This document shows, one piece after another, positions 1-8,423 of a DNA stretch of 64,000 nucleotides; the first letter of the stretch is position 1; the number at the start of each line of letters is the position of its first letter. The notes below the pieces were generated by a model. That model was not told the origin of the DNA. It worked only from the letters and a program-made list of their open reading frames with translations, and ran no database searches. Origin of the DNA: Providencia sp. PROV188 (GTDB taxonomy: Bacteria; Pseudomonadota; Gammaproteobacteria; Enterobacterales; Enterobacteriaceae); contig NZ_CP097291.1 in assembly GCF_027595165.1 (NCBI RefSeq), positions 186,001 to 250,000 of the forward strand, given 5' to 3'. The position numbers were made by a program, and so were the translations under genes.

Positions 1-214
1 CAATGACAAGCTGGTGAATTTTATTCAGGAACAATTAAGTGCCATGACCACGGACCTACGTGCTCGCTTTGTTCAGCTTCTGATTATTGCGTTTTCAATT
101 ATCCCAGTTGCCATTTTTTACTCATTGGAAGCGCGTGATGAATTACTCGACCAATTAAAAATACAGATGGATCAACTGTTGGCGCAAGAGCAGCGCTTAC
201 GTCGACAACCCTAA
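1..214 (+). CDS. invE: T3SS gatekeeper InvE/MxiC (SctW), C-terminal end only
   Basis: The reading frame is open from base 2 to the stop at 212-214, so this is the 3' end of a gene that begins upstream; the GTG at 14 is not needed as a start. The tail with IP..FY, then ELL and a charged helix ending in EQRLRRQ, aligns by eye with the C-terminus of Salmonella InvE (IPSSLFY, EELLMAL, EQRR). InvE/MxiC controls the switch from translocator to effector secretion. Its place directly before sctV matches the invE-invA order of SPI-1. The partner identity is inferred from this short tail and the position. Confidence 0.7.
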   Translation, partial: NDKLVNFIQEQLSAMTTDLRARFVQLLIIAFSIIPVAIFYSLEARDELLDQLKIQMDQLLAQEQRLRRQP

Positions 215-237
215 TTTGACAGGAAATACACGATTTC

Positions 238-2304
238 ATGAAAAACTTAACCGGATTTTTATTGCAGATCCGTAATCGCCCTGAGCTGATGGTGCTAGTC
301 ATCATGGTGATGGTTATTGCGATGCTGATTATTCCGTTACCTACCGTCTTGGTCGATTTATTGATTGCACTGAACATTATGATTTCGGTGCTGATCTTTA
401 TGAGCTCGTTTTATATTACGCGCGTTCTTAACTTCCAATCCTTCCCGTCTATTTTGCTGATTAGCACGCTGTTTAGATTGGCGCTCTCTATTAGTACCAG
501 CCGACTTATTCTGCTTGAAGCAGATGCTGGCGACATTATCGATACCTTCGGTGAGTTCGTTATTCAGGACAACTTAGTGGTAGGAATGGTGGTATTCGCC
601 ATCGTGACGATCGTGCAATTTATTGTTATCACTAAAGGTTCAGAACGTATTGCTGAAGTGGCAGCTCGCTTCTCTTTGGATGCGATGCCCGGAAAACAGA
701 TGAGCATCGATGCGGATTTACGCGCTGGGGTTATCGATGAAGCGACCGTGAAAATTAAACGTGGCGAACTGGAAAAAGAGAGCCAATTATTCGGTTCTTT
801 TGACGGTGCGATGAAGTTCATCAAAGGGGATGCCATTGCCGGTATCGTGATTATTTTCGTCAACTTAATCGGCGGAATATCCGTGGGTACGGCTCAGCAA
901 GGCATGGATCTCTCCACGGCATTAAATACCTTCACGTTATTAACCATCGGTGATGGGTTGGTCGCACAAATTCCAGCGCTGCTTATCTCTATCAGTGCGG
1001 GCTTTATTGTGACCCGCGTGGGTGGCAATGATAAAAACTTGGGTGAAAACATTGTTTCTGAACTTTTTGACAATGATTTCACCATCCTGATCACCGCATT
1101 TATCGTGCTATTCATGGGGTTTTTACCCGGATTTCCAACCGCCATTTTCTTATTCCTTGCGGCATTGCTGATGGGGTTATTTGCCACTCGCTATTTTAAA
1201 AAGCGTAAAGCACAGCGAAAAGAGCAGCAATTGGGTGAGGAAAATCTGCAAACCGAAGCCACTGAAGGGGAAACTCAGCGCGCGAATGATGATTTCGACG
1301 ATGAGTATATTCCTGAAACTTTACCCGTCATTATCTCGGTTAATCAGCAATATAAGCAGCATCTAGAAGATAATAATTTTCTATCTCGCATGAAAAAAGA
1401 TGTGTTTATTCGTTATGGATATCGCATTCCAGATATTGCCATTAACTATTCGCCTATCGTGCCAGAAAACAAAATTGTGGTGCTAATAAACGAAGTAAAA
1501 GCGGGTGAATACGATGTCTATTTTCATGGTCAACGCTTACTAACAGCGAATGATGAGCTGGAATACCTTGGTATGGAACTCATCAAATATACCGATGAAT
1601 ATGGTTCAGTCAGCACCTGGTTTGACAACCAATACAGCGAAAACGTCGAGCAACTCGGTCTATTAGTGCGCGATGACGTAACGGAAATGATTGATTGCGT
1701 CAGTACGCTGCTTTTACGCCACATCAATGAATTCTTCGGGATCCAAGAAACTAAAAATTTACTGGATGATCTTGAAAGAAAGTACCCCGAATTACTGAAA
1801 GAATGCTATCGCCACGCCACCGTACAAAAAGTCACGGAAGTTTTTCAACGTTTATTAATGGAAAAAATTTCGGTGCGCAATATGAAGCTAATTATTGAAA
1901 CCTTAGTGCAATGGGTGCCCAAAGAGAAAGACAGCATGATGCTGGTAGAGCACATTCGCAGCTCAATGGCGCGTTATATCTCATCCCGTTTCTCGGTGGA
2001 AGGGCGTTTGAATGTCTTAATGGTGAATGCCGAACTGGAAGACACCATTCGCCAAGGTATCCGTCAATCATCTGGTGGCGTTTATTTGCATTTAGAACCT
2101 GAAAAAAGCAATGAGCTTATTCAGGCTGCTGAATTGGCATTAGAAAACAGTTACTTATCTGTTAGAGATGTCAATGTACTGGTACCTGTGGATATCCGCC
2201 GGTTTGTGAAAAAAATCTTAGAAGGTCGTTTCCCTGAACTTGAGGTGCTCTCATTTAATGAGGTTTCCGAAATGGTGAAGGTCAACGTTATTAAAACGAT
2301 ATAA
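238..2304 (+). CDS. invA: T3SS export gate protein SctV (InvA/MxiA family)
   Basis: A 688-residue FHIPEP-family protein, close to the 685 of Salmonella InvA. The first roughly 320 residues hold several hydrophobic segments and the conserved cytoplasmic loop (RAGVIDEATVKIKRGELEKE). A charged linker follows, then a soluble C-terminal domain from about residue 350. In this family the C-terminal domain forms the nonameric export ring that docks chaperone-substrate complexes above the inner-membrane export gate. The start is preceded by AGGAAA. It is the first complete gene of a tightly packed run through sctU. Confidence 0.97.
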   Translation: MKNLTGFLLQIRNRPELMVLVIMVMVIAMLIIPLPTVLVDLLIALNIMISVLIFMSSFYITRVLNFQSFPSILLISTLFRLALSISTSRLILLEADAGDIIDTFGEFVIQDNLVVGMVVFAIVTIVQFIVITKGSERIAEVAARFSLDAMPGKQMSIDADLRAGVIDEATVKIKRGELEKESQLFGSFDGAMKFIKGDAIAGIVIIFVNLIGGISVGTAQQGMDLSTALNTFTLLTIGDGLVAQIPALLISISAGFIVTRVGGNDKNLGENIVSELFDNDFTILITAFIVLFMGFLPGFPTAIFLFLAALLMGLFATRYFKKRKAQRKEQQLGEENLQTEATEGETQRANDDFDDEYIPETLPVIISVNQQYKQHLEDNNFLSRMKKDVFIRYGYRIPDIAINYSPIVPENKIVVLINEVKAGEYDVYFHGQRLLTANDELEYLGMELIKYTDEYGSVSTWFDNQYSENVEQLGLLVRDDVTEMIDCVSTLLLRHINEFFGIQETKNLLDDLERKYPELLKECYRHATVQKVTEVFQRLLMEKISVRNMKLIIETLVQWVPKEKDSMMLVEHIRSSMARYISSRFSVEGRLNVLMVNAELEDTIRQGIRQSSGGVYLHLEPEKSNELIQAAELALENSYLSVRDVNVLVPVDIRRFVKKILEGRFPELEVLSFNEVSEMVKVNVIKTI

Positions 2305-2315
2305 GGAATACGTAA

Positions 2316-2720
2316 ATGAAATACCGTTTTGTCGAAAAATTGAATGAATTTTTAAATGCCATGGGGCGCAGTGATTTAGTGAATCCGCAGCTTGATTGCC
2401 ATTCCAATATTCAACTCGAAATGAGTGATGTACCTGCGATTAATATTGATTTGTCATCGGATGATTTAATTATTTGGTGCAGCTTAATGGAATGTAATTA
2501 CAGCCGGCTCGATGCATCCCACGCTTCATTATTAAAAAGCATTTTAGAATATGTACCACGTAATTTTTATCCAGGGCAACCTGCACTCAATATTATGGAA
2601 AATAACTTGGTGCTGTCCGCGGTATTAAAGGAGACTTCATTGGATGACATGCAATTATTTGCTGATTCTTTTGAAGAATTCTTTGAACGCGTTAACGAAT
2701 TGCGTCTGCAATTATCGTAA
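2316..2720 (+). CDS. invB: T3SS class IB chaperone InvB/Spa15
   Basis: A small acidic protein of 134 residues, the size of InvB and Spa15, between sctV and sctN exactly as in SPI-1 and the Shigella mxi-spa locus. It has the alternating hydrophobic pattern of a dimeric effector chaperone and no signal peptide or membrane segment. Family members bind the N-terminal region of several effectors, including SipA and IpaA, and deliver them to the ATPase. AAGGA lies upstream of the ATG. Its likely local client is the protein encoded at 14711-16417, which is inference. Confidence 0.9.
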   Translation: MKYRFVEKLNEFLNAMGRSDLVNPQLDCHSNIQLEMSDVPAINIDLSSDDLIIWCSLMECNYSRLDASHASLLKSILEYVPRNFYPGQPALNIMENNLVLSAVLKETSLDDMQLFADSFEEFFERVNELRLQLS

Positions 2721-2723
2721 TTG

Positions 2724-4019
2724 ATGATGAAACTTTTTGACGTTTGCGCACATCCTGTGCGCATTCATGGATGCCTGATTGAAGCTCCATTGAATGGCGT
2801 ATTTATTGGCGAGATCTGCTTTATTGAGCAGTCATTGGCACAGCCAAAAGTTATCGCCAAAGCGCAAGTAATAGGCTTCAAAGAAGGGCTAACTGTTTTG
2901 AGCCTCATTGGCCGTGCTCAGGGCTTCACTCGTGAAGTGGTTATTCGCCCAAGTGGCTACCCATTTGTATTCCAAATGGGGGAGCATCTTGCTGGGAATA
3001 TTTTTAATGCTGCTGGGGAATTAGAAGGCGCATTAAGTCAGAAAAATAGCGAAATCACCCAGTTAAAAACCAAGCTGCAACGCATTGATAATCCTCCAGT
3101 GAGTGTGAATAAACGCCGTCCGGTGAATGAACCGATGGTCACAGGAATTCGCGCTATCGATGGATTGCTCACGTGCGGGTTAGGTCAGCGTATCGGTATT
3201 TTTGCAGCCGCGGGTAGCGGTAAAACCTCCTTAATGAACATGCTGATTAATCACGCTCACGGGGATATTCATATCGTGGCACTGATTGGTGAGCGTGGGC
3301 GAGAAGTGATTGAGTTTATTGAAGAACTCAAGCAGTCCCCCCATGCGGATAAAACCATTTTAGTGTATGCCACCTCCGACAGCCCGCCGATTGAGCGTTG
3401 TAATGCCGCCTTATTGGCGACAGCGATGGCGGAATATTTCCGCGATTTAGGAAAACAGGTTTTATTGTATGTCGATTCGATGACCCGTTATGCAAGGGCG
3501 TTGCGCGATGTGGCTCTTGCGGCAGGAGAGCTTCCTGCACGTCGTGGTTATCCTGCCTCTGTTTTCGAGCAACTTCCGTTATTACTCGAACGTCCAGGGC
3601 GCGTAAAACAGGGTTCTATTACTGCGTTTTACACCGTGTTATTAGAAAGCGAGGAAGAAGCCGACCCTATCGGAGATGAAATTCGCTCTATTTTGGATGG
3701 ACACATTTATCTCAGTCATAAACTTGCGGGGCGAGGACATTACCCTGCGATTGATATTTTGCACAGTATTAGCCGTGTTTTTCAGAAGGTAACAACGCCG
3801 GAACATCGCCAATTTGCTGTCGATATTCGTGAAAATTTATCTCGCTTAGAGCAGATCAAGCTGTACCTCGAATTAGGGGAATACCAGCGAGGTGAAAGCC
3901 AAGAAAATGACCGTGCTTTAGATAAACAGCAGGATATCAATCATTTCTTACAACAAAACATGGATGAGTCAGAGGGCTTTGAGGAAATGTTAGCCCAATT
4001 ACACCATTTGGCATCCTGA
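2724..4019 (+). CDS. invC: T3SS ATPase SctN (InvC/Spa47)
   Basis: An F1-type hexameric ATPase that unfolds and strips chaperones from substrates at the base of the export apparatus. Walker A is AAAGSGKTSLM at about residue 162, and Walker B lies in VLLYVDSMTRYARALRD near residue 250. The ERGREVIEF segment typical of flagellar and T3SS ATPases is present. Starting at the ATG at 2724 gives 431 residues, the family length. A TTG three bases earlier abuts the invB stop and a further ATG follows at 2727, so translation is probably coupled. The stop overlaps the next start (TGATG). Confidence 0.96.
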   Translation: MMKLFDVCAHPVRIHGCLIEAPLNGVFIGEICFIEQSLAQPKVIAKAQVIGFKEGLTVLSLIGRAQGFTREVVIRPSGYPFVFQMGEHLAGNIFNAAGELEGALSQKNSEITQLKTKLQRIDNPPVSVNKRRPVNEPMVTGIRAIDGLLTCGLGQRIGIFAAAGSGKTSLMNMLINHAHGDIHIVALIGERGREVIEFIEELKQSPHADKTILVYATSDSPPIERCNAALLATAMAEYFRDLGKQVLLYVDSMTRYARALRDVALAAGELPARRGYPASVFEQLPLLLERPGRVKQGSITAFYTVLLESEEEADPIGDEIRSILDGHIYLSHKLAGRGHYPAIDILHSISRVFQKVTTPEHRQFAVDIRENLSRLEQIKLYLELGEYQRGESQENDRALDKQQDINHFLQQNMDESEGFEEMLAQLHHLAS

Positions 4020-4474
4020 TGATTAATCAATTATTAGCGTTGACTGAAAAGCGTCTCGAAAGAGTGCAGTTAGAGCAAAGCAAGCTGAAAATCGCCATTT
4101 TGCAGTTGCAGCAACAGCGCCAAGATATCCACCAACGGATCGCCATATTAACTCTACAAGTTGGGGTGTATGAAAAATCTGAAGAATTAACCCAAATGGA
4201 TTTTTGGGAACGTCAACGGCAAAAAGCCGTGGTTTTATCAGAAATCGCCCAATGTGAATTTCAGATAGAAAACATCAACGCTGAATTATCTAAGTACCAT
4301 TTATTGAAGCAGCAAATGACTGAACGGACGTTCATTTTGCGTAATAAGTGCGAGAAATTCCGAAAATATCTCAAGCAACAACGTAGGGCGCGGTGGTTAA
4401 AATTAGAGCGTCAGCAACAAAATGAAATCGAGGAGCTGTTTGTTCATGTCGACAATAAAATCACTGCCCAGTGA
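4019..4474 (+). CDS. invI: T3SS stalk protein SctO (InvI/SpaM)
   Basis: A 151-residue protein rich in Gln, Arg, Leu and Glu with almost uninterrupted helical heptad character, as expected for the coiled-coil stalk that links the ATPase hexamer to the export gate (FliJ/YscO type). Primary sequence is poorly conserved in this family, so the call rests on coiled-coil content, length and position between sctN and sctP. Its ATG overlaps the sctN stop by one base and its 3' end overlaps the next gene. Confidence 0.9.
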   Translation: MINQLLALTEKRLERVQLEQSKLKIAILQLQQQRQDIHQRIAILTLQVGVYEKSEELTQMDFWERQRQKAVVLSEIAQCEFQIENINAELSKYHLLKQQMTERTFILRNKCEKFRKYLKQQRRARWLKLERQQQNEIEELFVHVDNKITAQ

Positions 4475-5714
4475 CAATACATTTAATTCCGTAATGGAAG
4501 CTAAAAGTTCATCACTTGGTTTTAATCATCAAAAATATAACCAGCAAAAACCGGGTTTCCAAAAGCAGGGTAGTCAGCAGCATTCAGTCAAAAAAGCGGC
4601 TCAGGATATTGTTCAAAAAAAACTGACTCAAGTGACCGGTAATAATAAAAAGCCTAAAAAACCAGTAGAGGAGTTGGCAGTACCCGTTCTGTTGAACTTA
4701 CCGACTCAAATCCAGCATATGCACTCTGGCGTGAAAGTGGCATTTCTCTCTGCAGAATATGGCTCAGATAAAAACAACAGCGAAGCGAACCATTCACTAA
4801 GTGCACAACCTGATGACTTATTAGGGCAAGCGGTGAGTGAAGATGATATTCCTCAGATTACGTTTAACGCCAATGTTGAGGTGGTATCGATTGGTCAATT
4901 AACTAACGCGAAGACCGTTAAAACAAAAACTATAGAACAAAAAGCGGCTCGCTTTTTGTCAGATAACCCGACAAGTGTCAAGCAGACCCAATGGATGAGC
5001 ATCCCATTAGCGCAGCAGACTGAAGTTGTGGATATCGCGGTATTGAAATCACCTTTGCGTGATGGTCAATCAAGTTTAGTGAGTGAAACTCACTCTGTGA
5101 CTGAGCCTGTTATGCAAGCTCAGCATGATTTTGAGGGGCAGAATGCCTCTGCGAGTCACGAAAGCCGACCTGTGCCAAATGAGCGTCCTGTACCAAATGA
5201 GCGCCCGGCACCGCAACATTTTCCTGATATGAAAAGCTTCAATATTGAAAAATCAGAAGTGATTCAACCGGATGAAATGGATATTACCAAAAACATTTTA
5301 ACGCAAGTGCGTGCAGAGATGGGAGATAAGCCACTGGCGGTGACGCCTCAAATTTCTACTTTTCAAACCTCGGCTTCTCAAACTTCAACACACACACAGC
5401 AAGCCTCTTCAATGGTAAGCAAAGTCGCTGAATTGATGGCAGCTTCCGAAGTTGAAAGTTTCAAAACGGTGCCTTCTCGCACACTGAGTTACACCTTTAG
5501 CCAATGGCAAAATGCACCAACGGTCTCTTTTGCTTTAGCGAGTACCAACAAAGATCAGGTGGTGGCATCAACGCAAAGCGATGAGGTTCAGCAGGCTTTG
5601 CAAGACAACCAGCATTTATGGACAGGTGAACAAAAAATGGTAATCCGGCGTGAAGAGCAGGAAGGTCAACAGCGTCAACGGCAGCAACAGCATCAGCAAG
5701 ATGAGGAGTCCTAA
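4446..5714 (+). CDS. invJ: T3SS needle-length regulator SctP (InvJ/SpaN-like)
   Basis: A hydrophilic 422-residue protein, low in Cys and rich in Gln, Ser, Thr and Pro, in the invJ/spaN position. Members are secreted early and set needle length and substrate switching. I chose the ATG at 4446 over 4422 because AGGAG sits 10 bases before it. The gene overlaps sctO by 29 bases in another frame. At 5169-5204 the six-residue unit PVPNER occurs twice as an 18-base direct repeat. The C-terminus ends in a run rich in Gln, Arg and Glu. Sequence similarity within the family is weak, so position carries much of the call. Confidence 0.85.
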   Translation: MSTIKSLPSDNTFNSVMEAKSSSLGFNHQKYNQQKPGFQKQGSQQHSVKKAAQDIVQKKLTQVTGNNKKPKKPVEELAVPVLLNLPTQIQHMHSGVKVAFLSAEYGSDKNNSEANHSLSAQPDDLLGQAVSEDDIPQITFNANVEVVSIGQLTNAKTVKTKTIEQKAARFLSDNPTSVKQTQWMSIPLAQQTEVVDIAVLKSPLRDGQSSLVSETHSVTEPVMQAQHDFEGQNASASHESRPVPNERPVPNERPAPQHFPDMKSFNIEKSEVIQPDEMDITKNILTQVRAEMGDKPLAVTPQISTFQTSASQTSTHTQQASSMVSKVAELMAASEVESFKTVPSRTLSYTFSQWQNAPTVSFALASTNKDQVVASTQSDEVQQALQDNQHLWTGEQKMVIRREEQEGQQRQRQQQHQQDEES

Positions 5715-6643
5715 TGCTAAACATTCATCGAATTAGCCACCGAGAAAAGCAGGTGAGAGAGTGGCAGCAGCGTTTTCAATGGGACTTAGACATGCATATT
5801 CCCAAAGTTGGAGAGCGCTATTTTCAAGTCACTCTACACAGTAAAAAGCAGAAAACTCAAGTGCTGGTGAATGCTGAAGAGTGGTGCCGTCACCGCTGGC
5901 CTAAGTTGGCTCATTACGCATGGAATCTTTTAGATACCAAAAGCTTATGCAAAGTTTTTACTTATGAAAATACCGGAAAGGCGTTTTTCTCCGAGCAATT
6001 CCGTTGTCATGGCGTCGAGATTATTGATGATGAACAGCTCCTACAACCAAGGTTCACGGTGAAAGAAAAGAAACTTGGCATTGTGCTGTTAGCTGAGCCT
6101 ATTGAAGGGCTAATCGAGCGTAAGGCGCAAAACGGGATAGCCGAGCAGCTTAAGCTGCAAGCCGACTGGATTTTAGGTTATAGCCATATCAGTCGCAAAA
6201 TTTTGCAGTCTATCGCGCTTGGCGATGTGCTGCGTATTCAGCAATTACAATTAGATATGACCGTTGCAGGGCGTGTATTGGCCCATTTTCAAAAACAACA
6301 AGAAGGCATTTTTATGATTGAGCAGTTAATGACAGCAGATGACGAACAGATAGATTCTGCGGTGGAAGAGGAGTTTGTTGATGAAACTGTTCGTCCTTTT
6401 AATTTGCACGACCTCACGGTCAAACTGACCTTTGTATTGGGTCATTCAGACATCAGTGTAGAGGAATTGGATTCACTCCAGCCGGGAGCAATCTACTCAA
6501 TTGGTGAAAATAAAGAACGTGAAGTGAAGGTGTATGCCAACAAGCAACTGATCGCAGAAGGCGAGCTGACCTATATTGGTGATAGTGACGAATTAGGCTT
6601 AGAAATTAAGCGATTGGTAAGCTTAGGCGATAAAAGGTTATAA
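5714..6643 (+). CDS. spaO: T3SS cytoplasmic ring protein SctQ (SpaO/Spa33)
   Basis: A 309-residue protein (SpaO is 303) with a C-terminal SPOA domain: VKLTFVLGHSDISVEELDSLQPGAIYSIG, followed by VKVYANKQLIAEGELTYIGD, the FliN-like fold. It forms the sorting-platform pods that collect chaperone-cargo complexes below the injectisome. The ATG overlaps the sctP stop (TAATG) and GAGGAG lies just upstream. A strong internal start at 6314 would give a separate SPOA-only product. Confidence 0.95.
   Translation: MLNIHRISHREKQVREWQQRFQWDLDMHIPKVGERYFQVTLHSKKQKTQVLVNAEEWCRHRWPKLAHYAWNLLDTKSLCKVFTYENTGKAFFSEQFRCHGVEIIDDEQLLQPRFTVKEKKLGIVLLAEPIEGLIERKAQNGIAEQLKLQADWILGYSHISRKILQSIALGDVLRIQQLQLDMTVAGRVLAHFQKQQEGIFMIEQLMTADDEQIDSAVEEEFVDETVRPFNLHDLTVKLTFVLGHSDISVEELDSLQPGAIYSIGENKEREVKVYANKQLIAEGELTYIGDSDELGLEIKRLVSLGDKRL
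6314..6643 (+). CDS. Predicted short SctQ product from an internal start (SctQ-C)
   Basis: Inside spaO, the sequence AGAAGG at 6301-6306 lies seven bases before an in-frame ATG at 6314. Initiation there would give a 109-residue protein covering the acidic linker and the C-terminal SPOA domain. Salmonella SpaO, Shigella Spa33 and Yersinia YscQ are known to make such a short product by internal initiation, and it binds the full-length protein. The site here is a prediction from ribosome-binding-site quality and product size. Confidence 0.6.
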   Translation: MIEQLMTADDEQIDSAVEEEFVDETVRPFNLHDLTVKLTFVLGHSDISVEELDSLQPGAIYSIGENKEREVKVYANKQLIAEGELTYIGDSDELGLEIKRLVSLGDKRL

Positions 6644-6645
6644 GC

Positions 6646-7311
6646 ATGCCAACGGTTCCGAATGAAATACCTTTATTAGTCCTTATCGCCTTTTCCACAC
6701 TGCTACCTTTTATTATTGCAGCGGGAACTTGCTATCTAAAAATCTCGATTGTGCTGATTATGGTGCGCAATGCGATGGGCGTACAACAAGTCCCTTCGAC
6801 GATGGCACTTAATGGTATCGCCTTATTACTGTCTATTTTTGTGATGATGCCTGTGCTGCAAGATGTGAACAATTACATGCGCCACGAAAGCGTGGATTTT
6901 AGCAATGTGGAATCCATCGACAACTTCGTTGATAACGGACTAGGGCGTTATAAAGATTACTTAGTGAAATATTCCGATCCTCAATTAGTGAATTTCTTCG
7001 AGTCTATTCAGCAGGGTAAAACGGAAGCCGAGGTACAAGAAGAGCAAGCGGCGCCAACGCTATTTTCATTACTGCCAGCCTACGCATTGAGTGAAATTAA
7101 ATCCGCGTTTGAAATTGGTTTTTATATCTATTTACCGTTTGTGGTTATCGACTTGGTGATCTCAAGCATTCTGTTGGCACTCGGTATGATGATGATGAGT
7201 CCCGTGACTATCTCAGTGCCAGTGAAATTGATTTTGTTTGTGGCAATTGATGGATGGTCACTGATTTCGAAAGGGCTGGTGATGCAGTATTTCGAACTCG
7301 CACAGCATTGA
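6646..7311 (+). CDS. spaP: T3SS export apparatus protein SctR (SpaP)
   Basis: A 221-residue FliP/SctR family membrane protein. The N-terminal hydrophobic segments carry the signature FIIAAGTCYLKISIVL, a periplasmic stretch rich in Asp, Glu and Asn spans about residues 70-125, and two further hydrophobic segments end the protein (MMMMSPVTISVPVKL). SctR subunits form the pentameric core of the helical export gate with SctS and SctT. Two bases separate it from the spaO stop. Confidence 0.97.
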   Translation: MPTVPNEIPLLVLIAFSTLLPFIIAAGTCYLKISIVLIMVRNAMGVQQVPSTMALNGIALLLSIFVMMPVLQDVNNYMRHESVDFSNVESIDNFVDNGLGRYKDYLVKYSDPQLVNFFESIQQGKTEAEVQEEQAAPTLFSLLPAYALSEIKSAFEIGFYIYLPFVVIDLVISSILLALGMMMMSPVTISVPVKLILFVAIDGWSLISKGLVMQYFELAQH

Positions 7312-7327
7312 CGTAAGGGAATAGAAA

Positions 7328-7600
7328 ATGGATTCAATCATTTATGTCAGTAATAAAGCGATGTTGTTGATCGTCATATTGTCAGCGATTCCTGTGATTG
7401 TGGCGACGGTCGTGGGGTTGTTAGTCGGGCTTTTACAAACCGTGACCCAACTTCAGGAACAGACATTACCTTTTGGTATCAAGCTATTAGCCGTATTTGG
7501 TTCCTTGTTTATGATTTCAGGTTGGCTGGCGGATAAAGTGATGAATTACGCTATTGAAGTCATGACCACCGCTCTGCCTGCGATAGGGTTATTTGGATGA
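7328..7600 (+). CDS. spaQ: T3SS export apparatus protein SctS (SpaQ)
   Basis: A 90-residue FliQ/SctS family protein with two hydrophobic hairpins. The conserved segment VGLLVGLLQTVTQLQEQTLPFGIKL is characteristic of the family. SctS packs as four copies around the SctR5-SctT1 core of the export gate. The stop codon overlaps the start of sctT (ATGA). Confidence 0.97.
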   Translation: MDSIIYVSNKAMLLIVILSAIPVIVATVVGLLVGLLQTVTQLQEQTLPFGIKLLAVFGSLFMISGWLADKVMNYAIEVMTTALPAIGLFG

Positions 7601-8391
7601 ACCAGGAGATGCTCTCATTAGCGTCGTCCTTGTATTTTAATTTCCAACAAGGGCTAGTGAAGATTGCGTTTGCATGGTTGCGCATTGCCCCTGTGATGTT
7701 CTTCCTGCCTTTTTTGAGTAATAAATTACTCAATGGTGGGATCATTAAAAACTGTGTCGTTGCGTATTTGGCGTTAGGAATGTGGCCTTATCTTACCGCT
7801 CGCGAAATAAATTGGGATGAAATCAGCCTCAGTGAGGTTTTCATTTACGAAATCAGTATTGGCATTGTATTGGCGCTAATTTTAGGGCTGCCATTTATGA
7901 TTGCCAATGTTATCGGCGAGTTGATAGATACCCAGCGGGGAGAAACCATTAGTAGTATTGTAGACCCTGCGAGTGGTACAGAAGCCTCTGAATTAGCAGT
8001 ATTTATCAGTTATATCGTGTGTATGGTGTTTTTGGCGCAAGGGGGCATGTACCAACTCGCCAACGTATTTGCGCAAAGCTACCAATTATTGCCCTTTGCT
8101 CATGGGTTTACGTCATTCAATAGTTTACCGTTAGGGGAATGGATAAATAAGGCAGTAGTGAACGGAGTGATATTAACGGCACCGATTATTGTGACACTCT
8201 TTATTTCGGAAGTAGCGCTCGGGTTATATTCCCGTTTTTGTCCGCAATTAAACGCATTTTCATTGTCTTTGGCAATTAAGTCGATTATTGCTTTTATTGT
8301 ATTTTTACTTTATTTCCAAAATGAAGTTCCAGATATTTTGGTCAATATGATTTCGATATCGCCATTAAAAACTATTTTTTATTCACCTTAA
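7597..8391 (+). CDS. spaR: T3SS export apparatus protein SctT (SpaR)
   Basis: A 264-residue FliR/SctT family integral membrane protein (Salmonella SpaR is 263) with about six or more hydrophobic segments. The family motif GELIDTQRGETISSIVDPASGTEASELA is present around residues 108-135. One copy joins SctR and SctS in the export gate. The ATG overlaps the sctS stop by four bases, which indicates coupled translation. Confidence 0.97.
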   Translation: MNQEMLSLASSLYFNFQQGLVKIAFAWLRIAPVMFFLPFLSNKLLNGGIIKNCVVAYLALGMWPYLTAREINWDEISLSEVFIYEISIGIVLALILGLPFMIANVIGELIDTQRGETISSIVDPASGTEASELAVFISYIVCMVFLAQGGMYQLANVFAQSYQLLPFAHGFTSFNSLPLGEWINKAVVNGVILTAPIIVTLFISEVALGLYSRFCPQLNAFSLSLAIKSIIAFIVFLLYFQNEVPDILVNMISISPLKTIFYSP

Positions 8392-8423
8392 TGATTATTG
8401 ATACGGAATTATGAGGCTGTGCT

